Of a stretch of 64,000 bases of DNA, positions 52,619 to 62,448 are shown in pieces. Source of the DNA: Yarrowia lipolytica (taxonomy: Eukaryota; Ascomycota; Dipodascomycetes; Dipodascales); assembly GCF_001761485.1 (NCBI RefSeq), contig NC_090770.1, positions 124,001 to 188,000 of the forward strand. Direction: 5' to 3'. The translations under genes and the position numbers were made by a program. Numbering within the stretch: position 1 is the first letter of the stretch; every line of letters starts with the position of its first letter. Under the pieces are notes generated by a model. That model made no database searches, was not told the DNA's origin, and worked only from the letters and a program-made list of their open reading frames with translations.

Positions 52619-53104
52619 TGCGGATCTTGTGTGGCGGGGGGTGTGGTGAGGTGTTGATGAGAGTTCTTTTCGCACTGGGAGGAAGTGTGCACACGCGTTC
52701 GTTACTATTCCTATTCGGGACAAGTAGAAAGTTTACTGAAAAAGAATACACGATCGAACACCACACCATACAACCGGGCAACGGGTGAATGAAACGATTG
52801 GAGTCGGTAATTGTGACCTCCGAGAGCTTGGAAATTCACAAATATCTCAAAATTTCCGTCATATTCCGTCTATCGTCGCACAATCGCCCCGTCAAACCCC
52901 GCCACGGTTACCCCCTAGCAACGCGTAATAAAGTTGCCAAATTAATTAAAGGGTGAGAGCCCGCGTCTCGCGGTTAGGGCTGCAATGTTTGGGAGTGGCT
53001 GTTTTGGTCGGGGCCGCTTGAAACATGCAAACGCTGTATAAGATGGATTTCTGCTTACTAACATTCATCATTCTATTAATACAAATAAATACATTACCGT
53101 ACAA
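52619..53104. promoter_or_regulatory. MCM5 promoter region
   Basis: This interval of 486 bases separates the MCM5 start from the 3' end of ASF1. It contains two ACGCGT boxes (52693 and 52921) and no gene. Confidence 0.65.
52693..52698. promoter_or_regulatory. MCB box (ACGCGT) upstream of MCM5
   Basis: Lies 75 bp upstream of the MCM5 start codon; a second ACGCGT is at 52921-52926. Confidence 0.7.
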
Positions 53105-54281
53105 TCACTTGTCGTCCTTTTTGTCGTCCTTGTCGTCCTTGTCTTCCTTGTCGTCCTCGCCCTCAGACTCCTCTCCAACCTCATCATCCACAACCTCCAT
53201 CTCCTCATCGGAGGCCTCCTCGAGATCCTCGTCCTCTCCGTCGCCGTCACCGTCGCCGTCGCCCTCGGCCTCCGCTTCACCCTCAGCCTCAATGTCTTCC
53301 TTGGCGTCAGCCTCAGTCTCTCCCTCGACCTCCTCCTCAACCTCCTCTTCCTCTTCTCCCGCTCCATATTCCTCCTCATCGTCTTCAAGGTCGGCGTCGG
53401 GCTGCTCAGGAGGGAACTCCTCGCCCTGCTCGCCCTCATTGTCCCACACAATGTTGAATCGAGTCACCCGGGGCTTCTCAGCAAGAATGTTTCGCACCAC
53501 ATGGTCCACCTGCACCTTTGGAGGGGGGTTGAGGCGCAGCTCCTCGCTGTCGTACTCGTTGTTGACGTAGTATCCGACTCGTACAAACTCGCGGTCGTTG
53601 TAAGAACACGACAGAATGATGACGGTGACAGAAACCAGCTCGGACGCGGGAATCAGGTCAACTGTGGGTGGGTCGGCCGTGAAGACGAACTTGTTGACTC
53701 CAACGGGAACCGGGCCCACCAGAAGCGAGTCGAGTTCCTGGTCGTGTTCGAAAGATGTGGACGAACCAACGTATGTGAGTTTCCATTCGAGGTCTGTGTT
53801 AGTAAGAGATATTGGGACATTCGTAAACCGAAGCCCTTGAGGACCCAGTTGATGAACCAGGAATAGTAATCCATCTCAACCCCATCAACTGATGGACAAT
53901 TGCTGATTAGCTCAATCAACATTGGTGGATGCTCAACCAACACTTGGATAGATGCTGAGATGGAGACACTCCATGAACCCCTATGACAGCCTCATCCACC
54001 AGCCTACAACTCCCGATCAATGCACCTAAAAAAGAACCAATCAACAACTTGACATCAATCCAACGTCAATTAGATTGGAATAGTCTCTGCCACTGGCTCT
54101 CCATGTGTCTCTCCATGTGGCCCTCCATGTGGCCATCGCACTGCCTACCACCGCTCTCCCCGGTCTACTCACCATGCTTCAAAGGCTCGAGACACTCAAA
54201 GGTGATCTGGAACTCGTAGGGGCTGCCGAACGGCGCAGGGTTGTTGAGAACGTCAATGTTGAGTAACGAAACGATAGACAT
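53105..54281 (-). CDS. ASF1: Histone H3-H4 chaperone ASF1, spliced
   Basis: Two exons, 54281-54173 and 53793-53105, give 265 residues. Exon 1 encodes [19 protein letters not shown] through ECLEPLKH; the split codon gives Asp, and exon 2 goes on with [11 protein letters not shown] and [16 protein letters not shown]. These are the highly conserved ASF1 core segments. The core (about residues 1-155) is an Ig-like fold that binds H3-H4; later landmarks are VGYYVNNEY and RFNIVWD. The tail (about 160-265) is almost wholly acidic (Asp/Glu) and longer than in most fungi. The intron has a GTGAGT donor and TACTAACACAG acceptor, so the splice call is firm. An ACGCGT box is 68 bp upstream. ASF1, HAT2 and MCM5 act in the same S-phase histone and replication network. 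Confidence 0.96.
53794..54172 (-). other. ASF1 intron, 379 bases
   Basis: Donor GTGAGT at 54172-54167; branch and acceptor TACTAACACAG end at 53794. The intron contains a 12-bp tandem repeat (54097-54132, unit CTCTCCATGTGG on the plus strand, three copies). Confidence 0.93.
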
Positions 54282-55494
54282 TGTGATTGTGACGGATGTG
54301 TCTCGTGTGTGTGTAGTAGGAAGAAAAGATTGTACAGGCAAGCGTAAGACGCGTCACTTTTAATTTAGCAAACTTTAAGACAAGTGAACCGCGTGAGTGC
54401 AAGAATTGACGGTGAGAGTACGAGCGAGTACGAGCGCACAAGTACCGTAATTGTAGATTGCGTGCTAGGAATGACTGAAAAACAAATGTCTGATGATCCG
54501 CCCCTTCGTTCGAAACAAAAAATCGTGATCGTAAATATCTTCCATAACATATACCACTTGGTTGCGATCCCACCGCCATACCCACGGCAACTGGATCTCT
54601 GCTGGATTGCTCCACTGAAGTTTCCCAGTTAATCTTAGAACGGAAATCTCAAAGCCGATTACTCAGACCGAGACGCCCATCAACCGCAGAATTCGGAAAG
54701 GACAACCAAATGGCCAAGTGCAGAGCCCAAGACTCGAACGCACAACAAGAAGACGATTTACCACTCCGACAAAATGCCATTACAGCTAAGTTTAAAAAGC
54801 GTTGGGACTACACACCCAGCCAATCAAGTCACGTGTTGCCCAACTTCAAGTGCGATTTTAACCACCTTTCGACGCAATTTTCAAGAATATAAATCGGTTA
54901 TTGGGTAAAACCATATGTGATAGTTGCAATCATGCTATAAAATGCTGGAAATTCTGAAAACTGACAGCCGTATCGTTGATTCGAAAATCGGGCGTTTCCA
55001 GACTCTTTCTTTTCGGTGCTGGGGACGAACCAGAGGTCGGATGTGACAGAAAAAAGTACCAATCGACTCGTAGAAGCATGTAAAATTATCTCATCTCAAT
55101 ATCGTTTGTTTATAACCTCTCAAATACAGAATATCGCGACCTCTGATGTCACCATACAGTACAATACATCGCGTATATAGCGTATATAGACTATTGGACA
55201 ACGACCCCCCCCCCAATGTTTCAACCCGCAAGAGTCCTTGTTGAGACGGCATTTGTGGTCATAATTGTGCCAAAAATCAGCCCGTGTCTCTTGGCACGGC
55301 CCCTTCCTCGAGCCGCGCCAAGAACACGTTTTTCGCCCTCTCAAAACGGCACTATTCTCGGACTCGTAGTAGTCGGACGCAACCTCACGGCCAACTCTAA
55401 ATGCCACACTCTATAAAGCTCGGCATGCCGGGCTACTGTGAAACATGCATAACATAGGTGTCACCATTATCGACTATCACACTCGCAGTCCGAA
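54282..55494. other. Divergent intergenic region between ASF1 and RIC1
   Basis: The ASF1 promoter with its MCB box is at the left and the RIC1 promoter at the right. An unusual C8 run is near 55207-55215. No gene is supported; a tRNA-like stretch near 54710-54780 was examined and rejected. Confidence 0.6.
54349..54354. promoter_or_regulatory. MCB box (ACGCGT) upstream of ASF1
   Basis: Lies 68 bp upstream of the ASF1 start codon. Confidence 0.68.
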
Positions 55495-58445
55495 ATGTCG
55501 TGGCCGGTGTCTGCGCCGCAAAGCGTCAAACTGCTGGCGCCCGACGACGAGTGCATAGCCATTGAGGCGTCGCGATCCGGCTTTTTCCTCATAGCCCTCA
55601 CCCACTCCTCCATCTACATCTACCAGCTCAACCCACTGTTTCCAGTGGCGGTCCACTCCCGCAGCGCATCGAGCCTGGACACGTACGGCGTCAACCGCAA
55701 GATCATCACCAAACGCGACGGCTCCCACGTGGGCGTCATCACGTCCGGCGGCCACGTGATTCTCTACTCGCTGTCGATTCTTCCGTATCTGGAGCCAGGC
55801 AACATCACCTTTGAAAGCAGCGGTACCAAGCCCGTGCTGTACCCGGGACCCGGAGAGAGCGTGGGCGTGCAGGGCGTCCGGATTGAGGTCCGAACAAGCA
55901 TCCGGGTCGACTCGTTCTGCGAGAATGCCGTTGTTCTGGAGGACGAAATCGTACTCTTCACAAGAGACCCCCCAGCAGTGCAGATGCTGCCACTGGACTC
56001 ATTACAACCGACCAGTGTGGTGCTCCGCAAGCTGCCATGGCTGCGGGACGACAATGGAAAGGTCGATTACCCCGTTCACATTGACTACTCGCGTCCCATG
56101 GACATGTACTGCTGGGTGGGAGAGTCTGGACGGGGCTACGTGGTAGTCTCCAAAGAGAACAGAGATGACGACGACGACGGAAGAGAGTGTGATGTGACTC
56201 CGAAAGATACATCGCCAAACGGCAACGAACTTACTAATGAGCCGGAGGTTGATGAACCCGACGCTGCAACTTCTGACCCCACCAACATTGAACTGAAACC
56301 ACTGACTGTGACAACCACACCCAAACCGACAAGCCCACCAATAACGGGATACTGTTTCCACAAATCAAAGATCAAGGCAACGATAAGCGCCGTCAACTCG
56401 CGCTTCTCGGTCATCGCTCTCGGCGCCACTGACGGATCCATTGTTCTCTACACAGTTCGAGACTACCAAGGAAATTGTCTTCGAGTCACAAGAATGGTCC
56501 ACCCAGACACACCGGCTGGCATCACGTGTCTCACATGGAACCCTGAGGGAACCTGTCTTTTTGCAGGCTACGAAAACGGATGGAGTCTGTTCTCGGTGTA
56601 TGGAATGCTTCTGTCGCACTCCTTCCAGGGCTTAGATACAGATGACGAGAAGGAAGTGTGGCTACGAGGTATCAAATCGGCAGCCTGGTCCGGTGCTGGA
56701 GATGGTTTATTTCTTGTGCCACTCATTTCAACCCCCGAAACGCCCCAGCTTTACTGCTTGGATATGGCTAAGTTTTCTCTGTTTGAAAACTTTACCCAGG
56801 ACAATCTCAAGGGACCAGTGTTGTTCCGAAACAACAAACTGGCCATTTATAGAGGCCACCACCAACCCGGGTTTGCTGCCATCTCACGTGACTCGATCCT
56901 GTGGCAGTTCATTTGCATGCCTGCGTCCTACACGGCCTCAAACTGGCCCATTCGCATGATTGCTTGCTGCAGTCGCCACGAGTACTTTGCTGTGGCCGGA
57001 GCACGAGGCCTGTGTCATTATTCCATCAATTCTGGACGTTGGAAAATGTTTGCCGAGGAGTACATGGACAATGAATTTGTTGTCAAGGGAGGAATGATCT
57101 GGTACAAGCACTTTTTGATCTGCGGCGTGTACAGTTTTACCACGGGAGGGTATGAGATCCGAGTCTACTCCCGTGATCTCGACTTGCATGCTTCCAAGGT
57201 GGTTCTAGTACAAGAAGTGCCTACTCAGATAATCCATATGAGTGTTGCAGGTGCCTTCCTGTACGTCTACACCCTTGACAACTGTCTCTATGAGTTCACT
57301 ATCAAGGCCACAGGTGTCAATGGACTTGTACTTGTGTTTCAGAAGATGTTGTCGTTCACAGAGATCATTAAATCTCCCAACAGGGTGCGTGCAATCACCA
57401 AATACTCCAAGGACGAGTTTCTGGTGCTGGTGGACGGTACTTTGGTACTGTTCAGTCCGTCGGAGATCAGCTCTGACTCGTCACAGGCAGTTGGCTTTTC
57501 GAAGCGTACTCTGCATCACCATATTGAGTACTTTCTGGTCGAATCCTCTTCTTCTGAACCTCAATTTGAAAACACAATCTGGGCCTTTGACGGCAGCAAC
57601 GTCTTGTTATGGCTCAATCCTCATGAAATTGAACCGTGCAAGATTGATGTGGAGAACTACCCGTTAATGCCCCTTGTTTCCAAGGGCATCATGCTCGGTA
57701 TTTACTCGGATCTACTCTCTACACGGTCTTGTTCGTTCCCCATTTTTCGCTTTGCGTTTGGAACAGACATCTTCCTCTCTGATCTTCTCAACTTTCTCAT
57801 CAGCCGAGGCGACTACACCAAGGCTGTTGAGCTAGCTGGACAGTACAGACAGCTGGACTACTTCAACCACTGTCTGGAGATTCTGCTGCATACTAACGTG
57901 GTTAATGGAGATGGTAAGAAGGACGGCAAGGGTAAGGCTGCGGAGTCCACTGAGACATCTACAGACTTGATTGTCAAGCTGTGCAGGTCATTCCCCGGAT
58001 ACCTGGATATCTTTGCCAATTGCGCGCGGAAAATGGAGGCGTCGTATTGGCCCACATTGTTCAACTCGACAGGGTCTCCTCGGTCTCTTTTCCAGCAGAG
58101 TATGGAGCAGGGACGACTCCAGACGGCCTCTAAGTATCTTCCCATTTTGCATTCCGAGGAAGATGAGGAGGCGTTTTCGGATACCATAGACCTGATGCAA
58201 CAGGCCAAGGAGCAAGGGGAATGGGGATTATGTGGAAGTCTGTGTGACTTTTTGGTAGGAATTGATCGTGAGTATGAGTGGAGAAAGAAAAAGTCTTGAC
58301 AAATATGGCTCTTCAGGTTTACTGTTTGATGTCTAATCGAGGATACATGTTGCCAGCTGCCGAAACTAGACATCCTCTCGGCACCGTTACTAACCCAGCT
58401 ACAAACAAATCTCTTAATCGAGTTTTGGACAAGGTCCAACTATAA
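55495..58445 (+). CDS. RIC1: RIC1, subunit of the Ric1-Rgp1 GEF for Ypt6, with terminal intron
   Basis: A large protein expected to act with Rgp1 at the Golgi as the nucleotide-exchange factor for the Rab6-type GTPase Ypt6, needed for endosome-to-Golgi traffic. The N-terminal half is beta-propeller-like (for example ITCLTWNPEGTCLFAGYENGWSLFSVYGMLL near residues 342-372). The C-terminal RIC1 domain includes ISRGDYTKAVELAGQYRQLDYFNHCLEILLH near 770-800. Read straight through, the frame ends at 58299 (934 residues). A GTGAGT donor at 58268 and TTACTAACCCAG ending at 58398 define a 131-base intron; splicing gives exons 55495-58267 and 58399-58445, 939 residues, with C-terminus PTNKSLNRVLDKVQL replacing REYEWRKKKS. 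Donor and acceptor are both near-perfect for this yeast, so the spliced form is preferred. Confidence 0.88.
58268..58398 (+). other. RIC1 terminal intron, 131 bases
   Basis: Donor GTGAGT directly after the first base of a codon; branch and acceptor TACTAACCCAG at the end. Retention still gives a stop after 10 codons, so both forms are translatable. Confidence 0.75.
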
Positions 58446-58473
58446 TAGTGTATCATTTCAATATATAATGTGT

Positions 58474-59774
58474 TTAAGCACGGTTCTGAGTTAGTATACG
58501 AAAGAGGTGGTGGAAGATGTTGGAATGTCAGGAGTCTCATCTGTGAGAATTGGGACAGTTGCTGCTGGTTTGGAAAAGCGTAGACGAAGTAAGAAAGAAG
58601 TAAGAAAGGTGACCAGGATATGGGACGTTCCTGGGATGATGTCAGGCTGAAAGTGGTCATCAAATGAGCAGTTGAGGGTGCCCTATAACCAGATCGTGTA
58701 TTGATGCCAGTTTACAGAGCTGCGTTCCATGAGGCGTCACGACAGAGCTCAGGGCTCTGCACCAACTACTCCAGCACAACCCTTTGTCTTAGGGCCCAAC
58801 AGCAGAACACGAAGTAACAGCTTGCTGCTAAAAATGTCACATAGCATGATGCTACAACACCCAAAAACACCACATCCTATGGCGCACCACACGACCAATC
58901 TCCACACGACCAATCTCCACTCGACCAATCTCAAACACCCTTCATTTCCTTCTGTATCGAATTGTGTTGTTTCATCGTTAGGTCGTACGCTGTCAAATCT
59001 TCAGTATCATTCTCAGTCATCTTCTTCTTCCCAAGGGTATCACCTTGTCGTTGTGTAGCTCCACTTCAAACTTGCTGATAGGAATAATCTGACTTCTTTC
59101 AATATGCCACAACCAACCATGGTCGGATTGGCCAGAATGATCAACCAACCGTTATTGGCCGCAGTGAGAGTTTCCGTCGTTGTTCCATTGTCATCCTGAT
59201 CTGCAATTGACTTCATCTTCAGCTAGTGCCATAATCGAATAGAGTCAATGGCATGTGTCGTTTCAGGGTCGTTGAGGGTCGTGTAATGAATGCCTTCTCG
59301 TTTGTCTGTCCTCGATTGGGGTCGTGTCACGCTTGTCGCTCTCTTCATGGTCACACTCTCAACATTAAGTTGTCCATCAGCCAGTTGAAAGCCGCTTCTA
59401 ATGATACTCACCTTCAGGAACTTGTCCACAAAGTTAGAGGGCTGGTGTCGTCCCTGGATGTCGTCCTCCTCAGGGAAGTACTTGAGGAACTGGGCCTGCT
59501 GCTTCCAGAAGTTGATGCACTCCTGGTACTCCATGTGGCCCTTGGCGTACAGCACGTTCTGGATGGACAGGTCGTCGACAAATCGGTGTCGCTCAAACTC
59601 CTGTCGAATCTTGGTTCGGATGGTGGGGATGGAGAACTGGACCTCGTACAAATCGGCAAAGGTGGGGGCACCTCGCAGGAACTGTCGGTACAGAGCCAGG
59701 GTTCGCTTCTGGAGCTCCTGCTTGGATCCCGAAAACTTGACGGTCTCGGCAAAGGCGGTAGCGATGATGGCCAT
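58474..59774 (-). CDS. NB4M: Complex I LYR-motif subunit NB4M (NDUFA6 homologue), spliced
   Basis: Exon 1 (59774-59412) gives 121 residues; exon 2 (58485-58474) gives only Asn-Arg-Ala and a TAA stop, for 124 residues. The protein is the LYR-family accessory subunit of mitochondrial complex I, which anchors an acyl-carrier protein near the quinone end. The LYR motif is ALYRQFLRGAP (about residues 27-37), and the NDUFA6-type C-terminus is INFWKQQAQFLKYF through NFVDKFLK. Human NDUFA6 also ends a few residues after the equivalent of DFLSKFY, which supports the short last exon. The donor is GTGAGT at 59411 and the acceptor TACTAACTCAG ends at 58486. Reading into the intron would add about 62 unrelated residues. 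The gene is convergent with RIC1. Confidence 0.88.
58486..59411 (-). other. NB4M intron, 926 bases
   Basis: Long for this yeast. It contains a 15-bp tandem repeat (58891-58935, unit ACGACCAATCTCCAC, three copies) and a plus-strand frame of 109 codons (58729-59058) without family features. Another branch-like GTTAG complement at 58977 has no close acceptor. Confidence 0.8.
58891..58935. repeat. 15-bp tandem repeat inside the NB4M intron
   Basis: Three copies of ACGACCAATCTCCAC, the last with two to three changes. Confidence 0.85.
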
Positions 59775-60287
59775 TGTGTGTGGTGTTCTTTTTTTCAGAG
59801 GTCCGTTCCGGATGCTGTGTAGCGTAAATAATGCTCTGCAGTATAGTAATAACAATTTGGGCCCAGTGATTGGCCGGATTCGAACTTTAATGCGCCGGAC
59901 TGGGAAGACGTGTTTGTAGTGTGAGAAACGTGTGAATGGGGGAAAAAAAGTGGAATTATTTCTTTGGTAATTTGGTTTAGGCCGGATTTGAAGACATTTG
60001 CACTTTTCCGATTCCCGATCGACAAAGTATTCGCTCTTCTGCAGTCTCCATTCCAGACGATTAATCATCCCTAACCGCATCAACATCCTTTCCTCCCAAC
60101 TAGAACCAACTGAAAAATACAGTTTAGTGAGATCGAACCAGACTCTCAACAAATATCACCACCATAACTGAGTTTCCTCACTAATCTCAACTAAAAAACC
60201 TCATCGAAATCACGTTCGCTAATGCACCCCGTGCATGTTTACCCCAGATTATCACAACCAAGACAACACCTCCACCGTATCGCCAAC
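59775..60287. promoter_or_regulatory. Divergent promoter region of NB4M and the epoxide hydrolase
   Basis: The two genes are transcribed outward from this 0.5 kb. No clear TATA box or known site stands out. Confidence 0.5.
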
Positions 60288-61352
60288 ATGACCGACTCCC
60301 TCTCGCTCGGATACTACCAACTGTTCCACAAGTACGCCGTTCTCGGAGACAAAAGATGGCACTATCTCGACATTCCACCCACCAGTCCGAGCCCCGCTCT
60401 TCTTGGATCCGGAAAGACCCTGATGCTGTGCCACGGCTTCCCCGATAGCTGGTATGGATGGCGAAAACAGATTCCCATACTGCGCAACCTTGGCTACAGA
60501 CTCCTAGTACCTTCCCAAATGGGATACACCCGGTCCGAAGCTCCCCTATACCCCACACCTGAACCCAACGAAAAGGGCGAGTATCCCGAGCTCGGTCTTG
60601 AGGATGGAACCGACGCATTGAAGGACCTGTACTGCTACACTGGCAAGTTCTACGCCCAGTGCATGGACGAGCTGCTGACCCAGCTGGGTATTCCCACGGT
60701 TACCATCATTGGACACGACTATGGTGCCTATCTGGGTCCCAAGCTGTACCTATACTTTCCGCACCGGGTCGAGGCCATTGCCACGTCTTGCTGGCACTAC
60801 GTTCCTGCTCTGAAGAAGTTTTTTGCCATCCCCGACTTTATCAAGCTGGCTCCCTCATTGTCCTACCAGGCATATCTTATCGGAGATGCTTCCAAGGACT
60901 TTGCTACCCGAGAGGGCAGTGAGCCGTTTCTGCGACAAGTTTTTGGCGGCGAGGGGTGGGGCGGCTCAGACTCCTCTGTCCATATGACTGAGCCCGAGTT
61001 CCAGAACTACATGACCGAGTTTGCCACTGGTGGTCGCTTTCTGAGCTACATGGTGTCCACCTACAAGGCTCGTCGACTGACGTTTGAGATCGAAAAGCAG
61101 GACTTTTTGGACAAGGGCCGAACGCCCGAGAGCATGCAAGTTGATGTTCCGTATCTCCATGTCGGTGCTGAGCAGGACATGGCCTTCCGGCCTCCGATGA
61201 TCAAGAATCTGCGAAAATACGTCAAGCCGGGAAGGTTGGACGAGGTATGGATCGACGCTAGTCATTGGCTCATGTTCGAGAAGGCTGACGAATTTAACCA
61301 CGAGCTGGTCAAGTGGTTGGACAAGATTCATGGTTCCCAGTCGAAGTTGTAA
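60288..61352 (+). CDS. Epoxide-hydrolase-like alpha/beta hydrolase, likely peroxisomal
   Basis: A 354-residue alpha/beta hydrolase. The oxyanion motif HGFPDSWYGW (HGxP type) comes early. The nucleophile elbow is GHDYGAYLG, with Asp as nucleophile, as in epoxide hydrolases and haloalkane dehalogenases rather than esterases (Ser). The catalytic His is in DASHWLMFEKADEFN near the end, and a lid domain with several tyrosines lies between. This favours an epoxide hydrolase acting on fatty or xenobiotic epoxides. The protein ends in QSKL, a canonical type 1 peroxisomal signal. An in-frame ATG at 60222 would add 22 residues; the second ATG is preferred because the extra stretch is not family-like. 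Confidence 0.82.
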   Translation: MTDSLSLGYYQLFHKYAVLGDKRWHYLDIPPTSPSPALLGSGKTLMLCHGFPDSWYGWRKQIPILRNLGYRLLVPSQMGYTRSEAPLYPTPEPNEKGEYPELGLEDGTDALKDLYCYTGKFYAQCMDELLTQLGIPTVTIIGHDYGAYLGPKLYLYFPHRVEAIATSCWHYVPALKKFFAIPDFIKLAPSLSYQAYLIGDASKDFATREGSEPFLRQVFGGEGWGGSDSSVHMTEPEFQNYMTEFATGGRFLSYMVSTYKARRLTFEIEKQDFLDKGRTPESMQVDVPYLHVGAEQDMAFRPPMIKNLRKYVKPGRLDEVWIDASHWLMFEKADEFNHELVKWLDKIHGSQSKL

Positions 61353-62139
61353 AGCGATGGCCCTTGAGCAGACCAAGATTCAGTGAACTAAGGGATTCGA
61401 AACAATGCGAATGCACAAGTATGTACTACATACTGTACTGTACATACTGTTCTACTTGTACAGTACTTGCTGCGTTCAAGTGTCTCTGTGTATCGTAGAG
61501 ACCTCTTGAGGATGTATTACTGTATGTACGAGTAATGATCAAACTAGAGGCCCAGGGACGGTTGTAAAAGTGCATCGGTCATTCCACGGATAACCACTGT
61601 TCTGATAAAAGATGAAAATAGATCATTGAAAGTCTTCTTTCACTCTAAAATGCCTCCATACAGCCCCTATAGCCAGTGTCTATACGCTCAGTAGCAGATT
61701 GGAGCCCAAATATCATCTCTCCTAATGCTCCTGTGCGGTACCCCTGAATGTCCACTCTGGAGAATCGATAGGCTGGGTTCTGATCAATGGACCGAATCAT
61801 AGTACCGTTCGCCCGAGCCGGTTAATTCCACATGTCTACTTCTGATCTTCTACAAGACTCTACGGACCAGACCAGTTCTACAAGACTCCACCGACTGGCC
61901 AACAGAGACACTACGGTAGCAACGTACAGTACCGTAAAAGTACAGTACAGTACCGGATCATCACACAATCATATCAATCGTTAGTTGCATTTCATACATG
62001 TGTTCCAAACACTCGTTTCGTCGTTAGTGGAGGGCGGCGCACTGGAGCGCACTGGAGCGCATTGGACGCGTACTGGTGAAGGTGCCTCGTCACTACCGGA
62101 TAAAGTCCAGCGTCCTAGTTGTCATTCTCGGCGCTCAAA
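61353..62139. other. Convergent intergenic region
   Basis: Lies between the 3' ends of the epoxide hydrolase and the I9 protein. It holds GTAC-rich palindromic clusters (61420-61470 and 61920-61960) and an ACGCGT at 62066. No gene is supported. Confidence 0.6.
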
Positions 62140-62448
62140 CTAGGCACTCTCTCCGTCGTTGAGAGAAACTACCTGGTCCTGCTCCAGAATAAACGGGAAG
62201 TTTGCATATTCCTTGGTGGTCTTGAGGTACTGGATGGCCTTATCGGGGGCAGAGAAGGCGAAGCCCTTGATGAACGAGTATTCGTAGCCAATCTTGCCTC
62301 CCTTTGACACGATGGCCTTCTTGACCTGGTCAACGGTGGCTTCGGGGGTGGAGTCGTCCTTGAAGGTCAGAATGTACTTGTTGGGGATGTATTTTGCTGC
62401 TGAGACAAGAGCCGCTAACAGCAGGGTAATGAGAAGAAGCAGTTTCAT
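62140..62448 (-). CDS. Secreted peptidase-inhibitor I9 (subtilisin-propeptide-like) protein
   Basis: A 102-residue protein with a clear signal peptide (MKLLLLITLLLAALVSAA, cleavage likely after Ala-Ala) followed by one inhibitor I9 domain: NKYILTFKDDSTPEATVDQVKKAI, GGKIGYEYSFIKGFAFSAP and VVSLN near the end. The domain is the pro-region fold of subtilisin-type proteases, also found alone in the yeast proteinase B inhibitor Pbi2. Pbi2 itself is cytosolic and vacuolar with no signal peptide, so a secreted single-domain version is notable. A likely partner would be a secreted or vacuolar subtilase such as the alkaline protease XPR2 of this yeast, which is inference. A TATA-like TATTTATAA lies about 90 bp upstream on the same strand. 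Confidence 0.85.
   Translation of the reverse strand: MKLLLLITLLLAALVSAAKYIPNKYILTFKDDSTPEATVDQVKKAIVSKGGKIGYEYSFIKGFAFSAPDKAIQYLKTTKEYANFPFILEQDQVVSLNDGESA

Noticed and set aside
53025-53570. A 181-codon Ser-rich plus-strand frame over ASF1
   Set aside because: It is the antisense of the ASF1 acidic tail; ASF1 is certain from its conserved core and splice signals.
54700-54790. A tRNA-like stretch on the minus strand (GGAGTGGTAAA and GTTCGAGTC)
   Set aside because: The acceptor and T stems do not pair, so no cloverleaf can be drawn.
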